Assembly: GCF_003268395.1 (NCBI RefSeq)
Contig: NZ_LQXQ01000032.1
Location: forward strand, 1-44,098
DNA: 44,098 bases
Source of the DNA: Acinetobacter sp. CFCC 10889
Lineage (GTDB): Bacteria > Pseudomonadota > Gammaproteobacteria > Pseudomonadales > Moraxellaceae
Direction: 5' to 3'
Shown: positions 9,846 to 19,504 of the stretch, one piece after another
Layout of the letters: every line of letters starts with the position of its first letter
Position numbering within the stretch: position 1 is the stretch's first letter
Notes under the pieces: model-generated
Databases searched by the model: none
Told to the model about the DNA's origin: nothing
The model's input: the letters and a program-made list of their open reading frames with translations, nothing else
Translations under genes and position numbers: made by a program

Positions 9846-9939
9846 TTTTAAATATTCGTATAATTAAAGAATCACAAAATATAGAGTGTGCAATGAGTTT
9901 AAACAATGTCATTTATTCTTTTTATAGCGGTAAATTAAG

Positions 9940-10857
9940 CTACTTTTTCACTGCTCTTGGATGAGCCTGATCATAGACTTGTGCCAAACGATCGAAATCA
10001 ATATGGGTATAAATCTGTGTCGTTGTCAGATTACTATGTCCAAGCATTTCTTGCACTGCACGCAGATCACCACTATTTGACAACATGTGACTGGCAAAAC
10101 AATGGCGCAATAAGTGTGGATGTAAATCCACGTTTACACCTGCTCGTTGTGCTTGATATTTTACTCTATTTTCAATCTGTCTAGGTGTGATTGCATTGCC
10201 TTTTTGGGTAATAAAAACCGCCGAATCAGGTGTAAATTCACCCTGCCAAATACGGTAAATTTTTAACCATTCAATCAAACTTTGCTTTGCCTTTCCTCCG
10301 AAAGGAACGATACGTGTTTTATTCCCTTTACCTGTGACTCGAAGCAATTGCCGATTAAAATCCATATCTCGAATCTTTAAACCCTGTATTTCAGCCAAAC
10401 GTAAACCACTTGAATATAACAATTCTAAAATCGCTTTATCACGCAACCACAATTGTTGTTCCGAAGGCTTCTCAGGTGCGACTTGATCCATAATTTGATT
10501 GATTGTTTCAATATCAATCATACCAGGCAATGGTCGAGGCTGTCGCTTGAGTTGTAAATCATCCGCAGGATTTATTTGCAAATAATGACTTTGCTTTGCC
10601 CATTTCATAAACTGACGAATTGAGGTGAGATGGCGCTGTAAACTGCTTGATGTTAATTGATCTCTTTCGACCTTATAAGCAAGATATTCACGTAAATCCG
10701 AAGCCTCTATTTGATTTAGCTCGATTTGCCTTGTGTAACAAAAATCAATAAAACCTGAAACATCACGAAAATAAGCATCCAATGTATGTTCAGATTGATT
10801 TTGAATTTGTCTATCTTTGATCCACATGGATAGCAACTGCATTGCACCGTATTGCAT
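9940..10857 (-). CDS. xerC: Tyrosine recombinase XerC
   Basis: With XerD it resolves chromosome dimers at dif. The SAM-like core-binding domain spans about 1-95 and the catalytic domain 108-300. Catalytic residues visible are Arg153 (SGLRLAE), Lys177 (TGKGNK), His248 and Arg251 (HPHLLRH), His274 (LGHSNLTTTQIYTH) and the nucleophile Tyr283. The ending, VYDQAHPRA, is typical of XerC. At 305 aa it has normal length. CAGGATG upstream supports the chosen ATG. A housekeeping recombinase, not a phage integrase. Confidence 0.95.
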   Translation of the reverse strand: MQYGAMQLLSMWIKDRQIQNQSEHTLDAYFRDVSGFIDFCYTRQIELNQIEASDLREYLAYKVERDQLTSSSLQRHLTSIRQFMKWAKQSHYLQINPADDLQLKRQPRPLPGMIDIETINQIMDQVAPEKPSEQQLWLRDKAILELLYSSGLRLAEIQGLKIRDMDFNRQLLRVTGKGNKTRIVPFGGKAKQSLIEWLKIYRIWQGEFTPDSAVFITQKGNAITPRQIENRVKYQAQRAGVNVDLHPHLLRHCFASHMLSNSGDLRAVQEMLGHSNLTTTQIYTHIDFDRLAQVYDQAHPRAVKK

Positions 10858-10972
10858 ACATCATCCTGTGATATTTAACCCATATTAAGTCTGACAAAAA
10901 ATTCTTGGTTTCAATCTTCATCGCTCATCCGAATGAAATAGAATACCTGAATTTAGATACGTTTAAATCCCA

Positions 10973-11248
10973 TTAGGCATTGTCAGTTTTTGCAATGATC
11001 TCAAATTCACCTTGCGCTGTTTTCACTAAAATCAAACCTTCAGCACTCATATAAAAACTTTTTGGATAATCAAAATCTAGTGCTAATTCTGGATTTTTGA
11101 GCGCAACAAACTCAGCTTGCTTATACCCTTCTACAGTACGTCCAACTTCAACATAAGTAACTTCAGAGAAGTTTAACTTAAAACCTTTCTCATGATCACT
11201 CGGATCAATCCAAGGGAAAAATCCAATATGCTTTTTACGCTGTGTCAT
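10973..11248 (-). CDS. Hypothetical protein, 91 aa
   Basis: A small soluble protein with no signal peptide or membrane segment. It reads as a beta-rich fold with motifs GFFPWIDPSDHEKGFKLNF and EVGRTVEGYKQAEF. I do not recognise the family. It lies between xerC and glnA on the same strand, separated from glnA by the glnA terminator at 11284-11314, so it probably has its own short transcript. Confidence 0.55.
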   Translation of the reverse strand: MTQRKKHIGFFPWIDPSDHEKGFKLNFSEVTYVEVGRTVEGYKQAEFVALKNPELALDFDYPKSFYMSAEGLILVKTAQGEFEIIAKTDNA

Positions 11249-11283
11249 ATTATTTTATCATCACTCAAAGATAACGCTATCAT

Positions 11284-11314
11284 ACAAAAAAACCCGCACA
11301 AGGCGGGTCTTTTA
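11284..11314 (-). terminator. Terminator of glnA
   Basis: Stem ACCCGC / GCGGGT (11292-11297, 11303-11308), 5-nt loop, and a run of seven T on the minus strand, 20 bp after the glnA stop. Confidence 0.9.
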
Positions 11315-11334
11315 CAATGAAATTCTTAAAAGAA

Positions 11335-12750
11335 TTACAAGCTGTAGTACATATCAAATTCAACTGGGTGAGTTGTTGTGTTAAGACGACGAACTTCTTC
11401 AGTTTTAAGTTCAATATATGCATCAAGCATATCTTTAGTGAATACACCACCTTTAAGAAGGTAGTCATGATCCGCAGCAAGTGCTTCAAGTGCCATATCT
11501 AAACTATGCGCAACTGTTGGGATTTTTGCTTCTTCTTCAGGAGGAAGATCATACAAATTCTTGTCAGCAGCTTCACCTGGATGGATTTTATTTTGAATAC
11601 CATCAATACCCGCCATCAACAATGCTGCAAAACCTAAGTATGGATTCATCATTGGATCTGGGAAACGTGCTTCAATACGTTTACCTTTCGGGCTAGATAC
11701 GTAAGGAATACGAATAGATGCAGAACGGTTACGTGCTGAATAAGCAAGCATAATCGGCGCTTCAAAATGCGGAACTAAACGCTTATACGAGTTTGTAGAT
11801 GGATTCGTGATTGCATTCAGTGAACGTGCATGTTTAATCACACCACCGATGAAATACAACGCCATTTCTGACAAGCCTGCATATTCATCACCAGCAAATA
11901 AGTTCTTACCATCTTTAGAGATTGACATATGCACATGCATACCAGAACCATTATCACCAACCATTGGTTTAGGCATAAAGGTTGCTGTTTTTGCAAATTG
12001 GTGTGCAACATTCCAAACAGCATATTTAAACTGTTGAACTTCGTCAGCTTTGCGTACCAAAGTATTGAAACTCACACCAATTTCTAATTGGCAAGAAGCA
12101 ACTTCATGGTGATGTACTTCTACACGACCTGGACCCATGATGTCTTCAATTTTTGCACACATTTCTGCACGCATATCTTGTGAAGAGTCAACAGGAGGTA
12201 CTGGGAAATAACCGCCTTTTACACGTGGACGGTGACCAGAGTTACCCGCTTCATAGTCTTTACCTGTAGACCATGCAGCTTCTTCAGCGATTAATGTATG
12301 GCGTGCGCCAGACATGTCGATGTCCCATTTCACTTCATCAAATACGAAGAATTCTGGTTCTGGACCAAAGAATGCAGTATCACCAATGCCTGTTGATTTT
12401 AAATATTCTTCAGCACGGCGAGCAATCGAGCGAGGGTCACGTTCATAACCTTGACCTGTAGACGGTTCGATAACATCACATGTAACAACTACAGTTGCTT
12501 CAGCAAAGAATGGGTCCAAGAAACATGATTCAGGATCTGGACGCAAGATCATGTCAGACGCTTCAATGCCTTTCCAACCAGCAATTGAAGAACCATCAAA
12601 CATTTTACCGTCTTCAAAAGTATCTTCATCGATACTATCTGAAGGATAAGTTACATGCTGTTCTTTACCCTTAGTATCAGTAAAGCGAAAATCGACCCAT
12701 TTTGCGCCACTTTCTTGGATGAGTTGTAGGACCTTGTTCGCCATGCTCAT
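11335..12750 (-). CDS. glnA: Glutamine synthetase type I
   Basis: Makes glutamine from glutamate, ammonia and ATP as a cytoplasmic dodecamer; the main entry of nitrogen at low ammonia. Motifs: [17 protein letters not shown] (51-67), the metal-binding GPEPEFF (129-135), [15 protein letters not shown] (211-225), the ATP-site [16 protein letters not shown] (261-276), NRSASIRIP (341-349) and ARFPDP (361-366). Tyr400 in NLYDLPPEE is the adenylylation site of the GSI-beta type, so GlnE control is expected. Length 471 aa is usual. GGAGC before the first ATG supports MSMANK as the start. Confidence 0.98.
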   Translation of the reverse strand: MSMANKVLQLIQESGAKWVDFRFTDTKGKEQHVTYPSDSIDEDTFEDGKMFDGSSIAGWKGIEASDMILRPDPESCFLDPFFAEATVVVTCDVIEPSTGQGYERDPRSIARRAEEYLKSTGIGDTAFFGPEPEFFVFDEVKWDIDMSGARHTLIAEEAAWSTGKDYEAGNSGHRPRVKGGYFPVPPVDSSQDMRAEMCAKIEDIMGPGRVEVHHHEVASCQLEIGVSFNTLVRKADEVQQFKYAVWNVAHQFAKTATFMPKPMVGDNGSGMHVHMSISKDGKNLFAGDEYAGLSEMALYFIGGVIKHARSLNAITNPSTNSYKRLVPHFEAPIMLAYSARNRSASIRIPYVSSPKGKRIEARFPDPMMNPYLGFAALLMAGIDGIQNKIHPGEAADKNLYDLPPEEEAKIPTVAHSLDMALEALAADHDYLLKGGVFTKDMLDAYIELKTEEVRRLNTTTHPVEFDMYYSL

Positions 12751-12813
12751 TTTGCTCCGATGATTTTTTGTTGCACATGTTAGTGTGCGTGTTAGTAGTT
12801 GGTATTAATAAAA

Positions 12814-12828
12814 GCAATTACCGTACCA
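12814..12828 (-). promoter_or_regulatory. Sigma-54 promoter of glnA
   Basis: The minus strand reads TGGTACGGTAATTGC: GG at -24 and GC at -12 with exact 12-bp spacing, one mismatch from the consensus TGGCAC-N5-TTGC, followed by T residues. It lies 64 bp upstream of the glnA start. RpoN/NtrC control of glnA is well known in enteric bacteria. Confidence 0.8.
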
Positions 12829-12977
12829 ACTTCAAGAATATTTGCTAAAAGGTTGAATTCCCTATCAGAAAACACGCTTTAATTTGTATATACCCACACT
12901 ATTATACAAGCCGTATTTATAAATGCACCATCTTCATACACACTTCTTTGTTTTAAATATTTATTCCGCTGATTGAC

Positions 12978-12994
12978 TGCACTATTATTGTGCA
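12978..12994. promoter_or_regulatory. NtrC-type enhancer site upstream of glnA
   Basis: The palindrome TGCAC-N7-GTGCA closely matches the E. coli glnA NtrC site. It lies about 150 bp upstream of the sigma-54 promoter. A weaker half-conserved copy (TGCAC-N7-ATACA) is at 12924-12940, 54 bp closer. The 12751-13243 gap is thus largely the glnA control region plus a terminator hairpin. Confidence 0.7.
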
Positions 12995-13161
12995 ATTATT
13001 TATAAATGTATTATCTTGGTGCTTATTTTATTTATCAGCTTAACAATTCATGCTTGTATTAACCTACATGACACAATTGTATCTTCTCGTTTTGAATAAA
13101 AATTTCATCTTGTTTTTATTGAAATTTATATGCTTTTATCAAGTACAACTTAAATAAAATT

Positions 13162-13214
13162 AGGGTTTGTTGAGTGTTCATCATCTTTAAAATGAATCCA
13201 CTACAACAAACCCT
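13162..13214. terminator. Large hairpin, likely bidirectional terminator
   Basis: Perfect 11-bp arms, AGGGTTTGTTG at 13162-13172 and CAACAAACCCT at 13204-13214, with partly paired sequence between. A strong T tract follows on the plus strand and a weaker one on the minus strand. It lies 30 bp after the stop of the minus-strand GTPase gene and upstream of the glnA control region. Confidence 0.65.
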
Positions 13215-13243
13215 ATTTTTTATTTTAAATAAGTTTTGCACCA

Positions 13244-13777
13244 TTAAGACATTTCTATTTCAGCTCGTGCAATTAGTGCTTCAACCACAAGCAGTACATC
13301 ATCCTTTTTACGAGCATCTACCGCAAAAATTGGTAAATCATAATTTTCCATTTCACTGAAATCACGATAAATTTTTAAAAGGCTTTGCGGATTTTCATCA
13401 ACATGGGTAATACCGACAATAATATTCCCCACATGTGCTTTAAAAGATTCCAAATAAAATTTTAAATCATCTAAAGCACTTTTACGCGAGTGATCGATCA
13501 ACACAATTGCACCAATTGCACCTTTACAGATCACCGACCAAATAAAATCGAAACGGTCTTGCCCTGGTGTGCCATATAAACCCACAACAACACCATCTTC
13601 TAATTTGATCTCACCATAATCAATACCAACTGTTGTTAAAGCCTTGGTATGCGCGTCTTGATCTGTATTAAATGCTTCAGTTGAAAGTACTGAAACCTCA
13701 GAAAGTGATTTAATAGCTTCGGTCTTACCAGCTCCCATAGTGCCACCAAATACAATTTTGTATTTCTGTAAGATCAA
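13244..13777 (-). CDS. Small Ras-like GTPase (MglA/COG2229 type)
   Basis: A 177-aa GTP-binding protein. The P-loop is GGTMGAGKTEAIK (11-23), the switch II region is YGTPGQDRFDF, and the base-recognition motif is GITHVDENP, where His-Val-Asp stands in place of NKxD, as in the bacterial COG2229 group. Such proteins often act with partner or roadblock proteins in polarity, motility or surface signalling; the role here is unknown. Translation starts at TTG (13775-13777) with a good GGGAG site. It follows the frameshifted receiver-like gene by about 80 bp and is probably co-transcribed. Confidence 0.8.
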   Translation of the reverse strand: MILQKYKIVFGGTMGAGKTEAIKSLSEVSVLSTEAFNTDQDAHTKALTTVGIDYGEIKLEDGVVVGLYGTPGQDRFDFIWSVICKGAIGAIVLIDHSRKSALDDLKFYLESFKAHVGNIIVGITHVDENPQSLLKIYRDFSEMENYDLPIFAVDARKKDDVLLVVEALIARAEIEMS

Positions 13778-13859
13778 TTTTCTCTCCCTTGCCCAGTTTA
13801 TGGACGATTAACAGCTTTAATTCTTGAATTAAAATTTTTAAATAAAATTTCAGTATACT

Positions 13860-14824
13860 TTATAAACCAAGTTTGCGTCTTAATTTACCAAAGAAACCTT
13901 TAAGCACACCCTCAGTTTGTTCTGATTTTACAACTAATTTTGCTTCTGACTCAGGAATTTCCCGTACAGCATCCACGAGCACAGCCACTGATACAAAGTG
14001 TTGAATAATCGACAATTTAATATTCAGTTTTTTTCAACTTGGCTAATACTCGCACCTTTTTCAAAACACGCTGCTATTTTAAATACATCTTGCCGATCAT
14101 AAGCAGACTGTGGTTGCGGCCAAAACTTTAATTTATAAAAAGTATTTTCATTTTGGTTTTTCAGTAATTGTGGAGAATACCAAAGTAAATTCCACAACCA
14201 AATTTTTAAATCTAGTCCTTGTACAGAATCTACACTCTGTACTTTTTGCATTGTTGCATAGGTATAGTTCAGTGAGTTATCTGTACTATTTGCTTTACGC
14301 TCTGGATCTACCCACACCTGCTCCTTACGGATATTAATCAGTGCTATATTTCCCTGATGATCAAAAACCTGAATATTACTATTACGTGGGTCAATTAACT
14401 CTTTGACCAGTTTACTCATGTCAGTCGTTTGGGACGCTTTGGCAACATTGATATCATGATTTGACTTTCTTAAAGGTGTACCTAGATAACGCGCTTTAAA
14501 CCAATCTCGAATATCCTCTGATGCGGAAAATGGTAAATATAAAGCATCATTTTCAATAGACCCAGCTTTATCTTGTTTATTCACCAAACGTAAATAAGCA
14601 ACTTGTTGATTTCCCACTAAATTCTGTATAGTCGGAGAACCAAAAAACATATCATTGACCAAAAGTATATCTAACTGAGGATCAGCGATATTGACCCAAT
14701 TGATCTGAATGGATTCGTCATATAGCGCCTGAATTTTTTGTTTTAGGCTTTCTAATACATTTAGACTTAATCCAAAAATTGCTATTTTTACTTCTTCTCT
14801 CACAAATTCTGCCCCTAAAAACAT
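13860..14824 (-). pseudogene. Receiver-like protein upstream of the GTPase, frameshifted
   Basis: The open frame gives 266 aa ending SQVEKN-stop at 14024-14026. Shifting frame at the run of seven A (14028-14034) continues KLNIKLSIIQHFVSVAVLVDAV and ends GFFGKLRRKLGL at a stop at 13860-13862, about 321 aa if one A is restored. The join makes a natural helix-turn-helix-like ending (FKIAACFEKGASISQVEKK...), so the frameshift is convincing. The N-terminal ~115 residues alternate strand and helix like a degenerate receiver domain (VKIAIFGLS, DILLVNDMFF, YLRLVN, LYLPF), but the phosphoacceptor pattern is unclear. The middle resembles PatA/DUF4388-like modules only weakly. Function unknown; linked to the GTPase gene. 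Confidence 0.65.
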
Positions 14825-15391
14825 GTGACGATATTATCATTTTTCAACAAAAATGCAAAAGAATTAACAAACAAAAAAGATGACCGATGCGTTAATTTTT
14901 TACAAGGCATATCAATATATTAATATATTAATTGATAAACAAATATTAATTGAATTGATATATTACAAACAGAATTAATATTTACATAAATTCAAGTGAT
15001 TTGTCATCTATATTTCGATCAAGTTTCAAACTATTTACATTTAAAATAAAAATCTGAAAAACTTTATTTTTCATCATAAAATCATACGTATACATATATG
15101 ATTTTCTCCCTATCAAATTGATTATTCCTTTAATATTAGAAATACTGTTTGAAAATATTTTCTTAAATAACATGTTAAATTTACTAAATCACAATCAAAT
15201 ACATCTAAGAATTAAATTAATTTAGCATATAATGATAATAAAATTAATACACTATTTATAAAACTATTCTATTTAGTTATTTGATATTTTTATTAAAAAG
15301 CAATATACAGCACACTATAAAATAGTTAAACAGCACGCAATCTTTTTTGTTATGATTAAGTCCTATGCATTTGTATTCCACAAGCTGAATA

Positions 15392-15415
15392 TTTTTCCAT
15401 GAATTCATGAAAATT
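15392..15415. repeat. Palindrome upstream of trpG
   Basis: A perfect 12-bp core, CATGAATTCATG (15398-15409), with T/A flanks extending the symmetry apart from one mismatch, 80 bp before trpG. It may be a regulator site or chance. The remainder of the 14825-15493 gap is very AT-rich and holds no credible gene; a 63-codon minus-strand frame there looks spurious. Confidence 0.35.
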
Positions 15416-15493
15416 TTTCATTCGCTATACATTGTGTATTTTTAGACAATAAAGCACTTTTAAGTGCATGGATTTCAATAGGTTAATTAGCTC

Positions 15494-16078
15494 ATGCTTC
15501 TGATGATCGACAATTACGACAGCTTTACTTATAACATCGTCCAATATTTTGGCGAGTTAAACCAAGAAGTTAAAGTCGTTCGCAATGATGCCGTCACTTT
15601 GGAGGATATTGAGCGATGGCAACCAAAGTATTTAGTGATTGGTCCTGGTCCTTGCTCACCTTCTGAAGCGGGTATTTCGATTCCTGCGATTCAGCATTTT
15701 GCAGGGAAAATTCCTTTGCTTGGTGTATGTTTAGGTCATCAGGCAATTGGGCAAGCTTTTGGTGGCGATATTATTCGTGCCAAAACTGTGATGCATGGGC
15801 GTTTGTCTGATATGTATCATAGTGACACAGGCATTTTCAGTAACTTACCTTCTCCATTTTCAGCAACACGCTATCATTCATTGGTGATTGATCAAGCGAC
15901 TGTACCTGAATGTTTGGAAGTGACTTGCTGGACCAATCAAGCCGATGGCTCAATGGAAGAAATCATGGGTGTTAAACATAAGACATTGCCAATCGAAGGC
16001 GTGCAGTTTCATCCTGAATCAATCTTGAGCCAACACGGTCACCAAATCTTTAAAAACTTCTTAGAAATTTATGTGTAG
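15494..16078 (+). CDS. trpG: Anthranilate/aminodeoxychorismate synthase glutaminase subunit
   Basis: This class I glutamine amidotransferase supplies ammonia to the TrpE subunit. The triad is visible: Cys79 in [17 protein letters not shown], His173 and Glu175 in VQFHPES. The N-terminus [20 protein letters not shown] and the length of 194 aa are typical. There is no trpE in the window; in Acinetobacter trpE lies elsewhere and TrpG is known to be shared with PabB for folate synthesis. First gene of trpGDC, 7 bp before trpD. The AGG ribosome site is weak. Confidence 0.95.
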   Translation: MLLMIDNYDSFTYNIVQYFGELNQEVKVVRNDAVTLEDIERWQPKYLVIGPGPCSPSEAGISIPAIQHFAGKIPLLGVCLGHQAIGQAFGGDIIRAKTVMHGRLSDMYHSDTGIFSNLPSPFSATRYHSLVIDQATVPECLEVTCWTNQADGSMEEIMGVKHKTLPIEGVQFHPESILSQHGHQIFKNFLEIYV

Positions 16079-16085
16079 TTAAAAA

Positions 16086-17132
16086 ATGAATATTCAACAA
16101 GCTTTAAATAACGTCACTAAAAATATTGAGCTCACTCAACCGCAGATGGAAGAAGTGATGCGTACCATCATGAGTGGTGAAGCGACAGATGCCCAAATTG
16201 GTGCACTGATGATGGGTCTGCGTTTAAAAGGTGAAAGTATTGACGAAATCACGGCTGCTGCACGTGTGATGCGTGAGTTTGCGATTAAAATTGATGTCAG
16301 TGATATTCCTTATTTGATTGATATTGTCGGTACAGGTGGTGATGGTCAAAACCTGTTTAACGTCTCTACTGCATCTTCTTTCGTGATTGCTGCCGCAGGT
16401 GCAACCATTGCCAAACATGGTAATCGTGGTGTGTCTTCTAAATCAGGTTCTTCTGATCTATTAGAACAAGCGGGTATTAATCTTGATCTGAATATGCAAC
16501 AAACCGAACGTTGTATCCGTGAAATGGGCGTGGGTTTCCTATTTGCACCCAATCATCATAAAGCCATGAAATATGCTGCGGGCCCACGTAAGGAATTGGG
16601 TTTCCGCAGTATTTTCAATTTACTTGGCCCGCTTACGAATCCGGCTGGTGTAAAACGTTTTGTGATTGGTGTGTTTTCAACTGAACTCTGCCGTCCTATG
16701 GCTGAAGTGTTAAAACAACTCGGTGCTGAACATGTGATGGTGGTTCATTCACGTGATGGTTTAGATGAAATTAGTCTAGCATCTGCGACTTATGTGGCTG
16801 AACTGAAAGATGGCGAAGTCACTGAATGGATGATTCAGCCTGAAGATGTCGATATTGAATCGCAAACATTAACTGGTTTAGCTGTAGATAGCGCTGCTGA
16901 AAGCTTGGCATTAATTAAAGATGCTTTGGGTAAGAAAAAATCACCGAAAGGCGAAAAAGCAGCAAGTATGATCGCACTCAATGCGGGCGCAGGCATCTAT
17001 GTTTCAGGTTTAACCAATACCTACAAACAAGGTGTAGCTTTGGCACATGACATTATCTATGGCGGTCAAGCTTTAGAGAAAATGGGCGTGTTGTCTGAAT
17101 TTACCAAAACATTAAAAGAATACGAAGCTTAA
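16086..17132 (+). CDS. trpD: Anthranilate phosphoribosyltransferase
   Basis: Adds the phosphoribosyl group of PRPP to anthranilate, the second step of tryptophan synthesis. The PRPP-binding loop is [15 protein letters not shown] (GTGGDG at 82-87), and the [18 protein letters not shown] stretch lies at about 110-127. Further marks are [21 protein letters not shown] and [11 protein letters not shown]. Length 348 aa is usual. The gene is tightly spaced after trpG (7 bp). Confidence 0.98.
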   Translation: MNIQQALNNVTKNIELTQPQMEEVMRTIMSGEATDAQIGALMMGLRLKGESIDEITAAARVMREFAIKIDVSDIPYLIDIVGTGGDGQNLFNVSTASSFVIAAAGATIAKHGNRGVSSKSGSSDLLEQAGINLDLNMQQTERCIREMGVGFLFAPNHHKAMKYAAGPRKELGFRSIFNLLGPLTNPAGVKRFVIGVFSTELCRPMAEVLKQLGAEHVMVVHSRDGLDEISLASATYVAELKDGEVTEWMIQPEDVDIESQTLTGLAVDSAAESLALIKDALGKKKSPKGEKAASMIALNAGAGIYVSGLTNTYKQGVALAHDIIYGGQALEKMGVLSEFTKTLKEYEA

Positions 17133-17162
17133 GCACTTCGAAGCCGAATTAAGGAAATTATT

Positions 17163-17969
17163 ATGGTGGATATTGCCAATACCATGCTTGGTAAAATCGT
17201 TGATCGTAAATATGAAGAGTTTGCTTCACGTTTAAAGCAACGTAGTTTAAAAGATGTTGAAGAACTTGCTCAGGTGGCAACACCTGTACGTGGTTTTGCG
17301 CAGTCTTTGTACAGTAAACGTCCTGCGGTGATTGCTGAAATTAAGAAAGCATCGCCATCTAAAGGGATTATTCGTGAAAACTTTAATCCTGCGGAAATTG
17401 CACAGCAATATGAACATGCAGGCGCTGCGTGTTTGTCTGTATTGACGGATGTCGATTTCTTCCAAGGTGCAGATGAAAATATTCAAATTGCACGCAGTCA
17501 TTGTTCACTACCTGCCCTACGTAAAGACTTTTTGATTAACCCTTATGGGGTGATCGAAGCACGTGCTTTGCATGCTGATTGTATTTTATTGATTGTTGCA
17601 AGTTTGTCTGATCAACAACTTGAAGAAATGTCTAAAACTGCTTTTGAGCACAATTTGGATGTACTTGTGGAAGTACATGATGAAGATGAACTTGAACGTG
17701 CATTGAAATTGTCTGATCGTTGTTTATTGGGTGTGAATAATCGTAATTTAAAAACCTTTGATGTGGATTTAAACAATTCATTCCGTTTGAAAAAATTACT
17801 TGATCCATCTCGTTTATTAATCACGGAAAGTGGTATTGCCACACCTGATGATGTACGCAAAATGCAGGAGCATGATATTCATGCTTTCTTAGTCGGGGAA
17901 AGCTTTATGAAACAACCTCGCCCTGATTATGCGTTTACTGAATTGTTTGGTGTGCCTCAAGCCATTTAG
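17163..17969 (+). CDS. trpC: Indole-3-glycerol phosphate synthase
   Basis: Closes the indole ring from 1-(o-carboxyphenylamino)-1-deoxyribulose 5-phosphate. The (beta/alpha)8 barrel shows AEIKKASPSKGIIRENF with the catalytic Lys, the LRKDFLINPYGVIEARALHAD segment, LVEVHDEDELERAL, GVNNRNLKTFDVDL and ITESGIATPDDV. Monofunctional (268 aa, no TrpF part). AAGGAAA precedes the start. Last gene of trpGDC; a 13-bp hairpin follows. Confidence 0.98.
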   Translation: MVDIANTMLGKIVDRKYEEFASRLKQRSLKDVEELAQVATPVRGFAQSLYSKRPAVIAEIKKASPSKGIIRENFNPAEIAQQYEHAGAACLSVLTDVDFFQGADENIQIARSHCSLPALRKDFLINPYGVIEARALHADCILLIVASLSDQQLEEMSKTAFEHNLDVLVEVHDEDELERALKLSDRCLLGVNNRNLKTFDVDLNNSFRLKKLLDPSRLLITESGIATPDDVRKMQEHDIHAFLVGESFMKQPRPDYAFTELFGVPQAI

Positions 17970-17990
17970 TTTTATTTTTAAATATAAATC

Positions 17991-18022
17991 AAACAGTTAA
18001 GAATCATTATTCTTAACTGTTT
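17991..18022. terminator. Hairpin after trpC
   Basis: A perfect 13-bp inverted repeat (AAACAGTTAAGAA / TTCTTAACTGTTT) with a 6-nt loop, 21 bp after the trpC stop. No strong T tract follows, so it may be a weak terminator or an mRNA-stabilising hairpin. Confidence 0.6.
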
Positions 18023-18057
18023 AAATCATAATAAATTCAGCAGAATGAGAAAACACT

Positions 18058-18567
18058 TTGAATAAAATCATCATCCGTCCAGAAAAAGCACAAGATATAG
18101 ATGCTATTTCAGAAGTCATTCGTTTGGCTTTTTTGGATGTCGAATATTCAAGTCATACTGAACAATTTATTATAAATGAATTGCGTCGAAATCATACACT
18201 CACTCTTTCTCTAGTCGCTGAAATTGATCAGCACATCGTTGGGCATGTGGCAATTTCACCTGTGGCACTCTCCTCACAGGAATCAGGTTGGTATGGATTA
18301 GGTCCTATCGCCGTTTTACCCGCAATGCAAAAACAAGGGATTGGTTCACAATTGATGAACTCTGCTTTAGAGCTTTTGAAAAAACAAGGAGCCAAAGGTT
18401 GTGCTTTATTGGGTGATCCACTCTATTATCAACGCTTTGGTTTTAAATCTTATGCTGATTTGATTTTAGAAGATGTACCACCGCAATATTTCCAAGCTTT
18501 AAGTTTTAATGAGGTTATCCCAAAAGCAACAGTAAAATATGATGCAGCCTTTAATGCAACGAAATGA
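18058..18567 (+). CDS. GNAT N-acetyltransferase (YhbS-like)
   Basis: A 169-aa acetyl-CoA-dependent acetyltransferase, substrate unknown. It has the opening IIIRPEKAQDIDAISEVIRLAF, the acetyl-CoA loop GPIAVLPAMQKQGIGSQLM and the YhbS-like CALLGDPLYYQRFGFK. The frame begins with TTG at 18058, preceded by GAGAAA; no in-frame ATG near this point fits the homology. It follows the trpC hairpin and may be read at a low level from it. Confidence 0.88.
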   Translation: MNKIIIRPEKAQDIDAISEVIRLAFLDVEYSSHTEQFIINELRRNHTLTLSLVAEIDQHIVGHVAISPVALSSQESGWYGLGPIAVLPAMQKQGIGSQLMNSALELLKKQGAKGCALLGDPLYYQRFGFKSYADLILEDVPPQYFQALSFNEVIPKATVKYDAAFNATK

Positions 18568-18728
18568 ATTTAAAGTCATATTTCACATCAATTAAAAGTC
18601 ACTGTCATTCATACTAAAAATATAAAATTATACTGATAACATGTGAACTAAATCCAATTCAGTTCAATTTTCCTTTATTTCAGACTATAATATAAAACAA
18701 ATCCTGTTCTTTGACTGTTTTAGAAACT

Positions 18729-19430
18729 ATGAGTAATTCTGATTCTTCTTTTTCCAAATCTCAATTGGATTTATTAAAACAATTCAAAAAACAAATCACT
18801 CATCCACATTCTTCCAAAGTGGCATTACAGCCTGAGCCGAAGAAAGTACAGGAAGTTGCACCTGAAGAAATCAGTGATGCTGATTTATTTAAAACAGCAC
18901 TCGGTGGCGTGAAAAAAATCGACAATAGCAATATTGCCAAAATTGAACGGACAAATATTCGTAAAAAACCTGATGCCAAAACTTTAGCTAAACGTGCTGC
19001 GGCTGAAGGCGCTTTTGAAACTGATGATGCAGAACTCTCTGATACTCAAGCAGTTTTAAACCCTGTCGCAAGTCAGGCTGCATTAAGCTATCGCATTGCG
19101 ACTTTACAGCACAAAGTTTTTGAAGATTTAAAAGCGGGTAATCTACGCTGGTTCGAAGCGGTGGACTTGCATGGTTGTACTGTTGAAGATGCGCGTTCTG
19201 CGGTCTTACAAATCATTCAGATCGCGAAAGAAGAGAACCAAAACGTAATTAAAATCGTACATGGCAAAGGTCCAGATGCGATTCTCAAAACCTATGTCAA
19301 TGGTTGGTTACGTCAGCATCGTGATGTATTGGCATTTGTCAGTGCGCCTGAAAAACAAGGTGGTACAGGTGCGGTTTTAGTGCTTCTAAAACGTGCTGAA
19401 AAAAATCCAAAATTTAATTCAACACCTTAA
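18729..19430 (+). CDS. Smr domain protein
   Basis: A 233-aa protein with a charged N-terminal half and a C-terminal Smr (MutS2-related) domain. Motifs are VDLHGCTVEDA (from about 145), the IVHGKG motif (HGKG at 178-181) and GGTGAVLVLL near the end. Smr domains act as endonucleases on DNA or on mRNA of stalled ribosomes (E. coli SmrB). This is a stand-alone SmrA/SmrB-type protein; which one is uncertain. I chose the ATG at 18729; a TTG 18 bp upstream is in frame. Confidence 0.85.
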   Translation: MSNSDSSFSKSQLDLLKQFKKQITHPHSSKVALQPEPKKVQEVAPEEISDADLFKTALGGVKKIDNSNIAKIERTNIRKKPDAKTLAKRAAAEGAFETDDAELSDTQAVLNPVASQAALSYRIATLQHKVFEDLKAGNLRWFEAVDLHGCTVEDARSAVLQIIQIAKEENQNVIKIVHGKGPDAILKTYVNGWLRQHRDVLAFVSAPEKQGGTGAVLVLLKRAEKNPKFNSTP

Positions 19431-19504
19431 CCATTTATTTTCAAAGCTAATCACTCTCCTAAGTGACGGTTTATCTTATAGATAGCAAAAAATATGGTTT
19501 TTTC

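Noticed and set aside
9940..10857. Tyrosine recombinase as a sign of a mobile element
   Set aside because: All features are those of chromosomal XerC; no att repeats or element genes beside it.
14982..15173. A 63-codon minus-strand frame in the gap before trpG
   Set aside because: Low-complexity Ile/Lys/Asn/Phe composition in very AT-rich DNA, no ribosome site and no family likeness.
15398..15409. Perfect palindrome with an EcoRI core as a firm operator
   Set aside because: Short self-complementary sequences arise often in AT-rich DNA, and no regulator or second copy is visible; listed only with low confidence.
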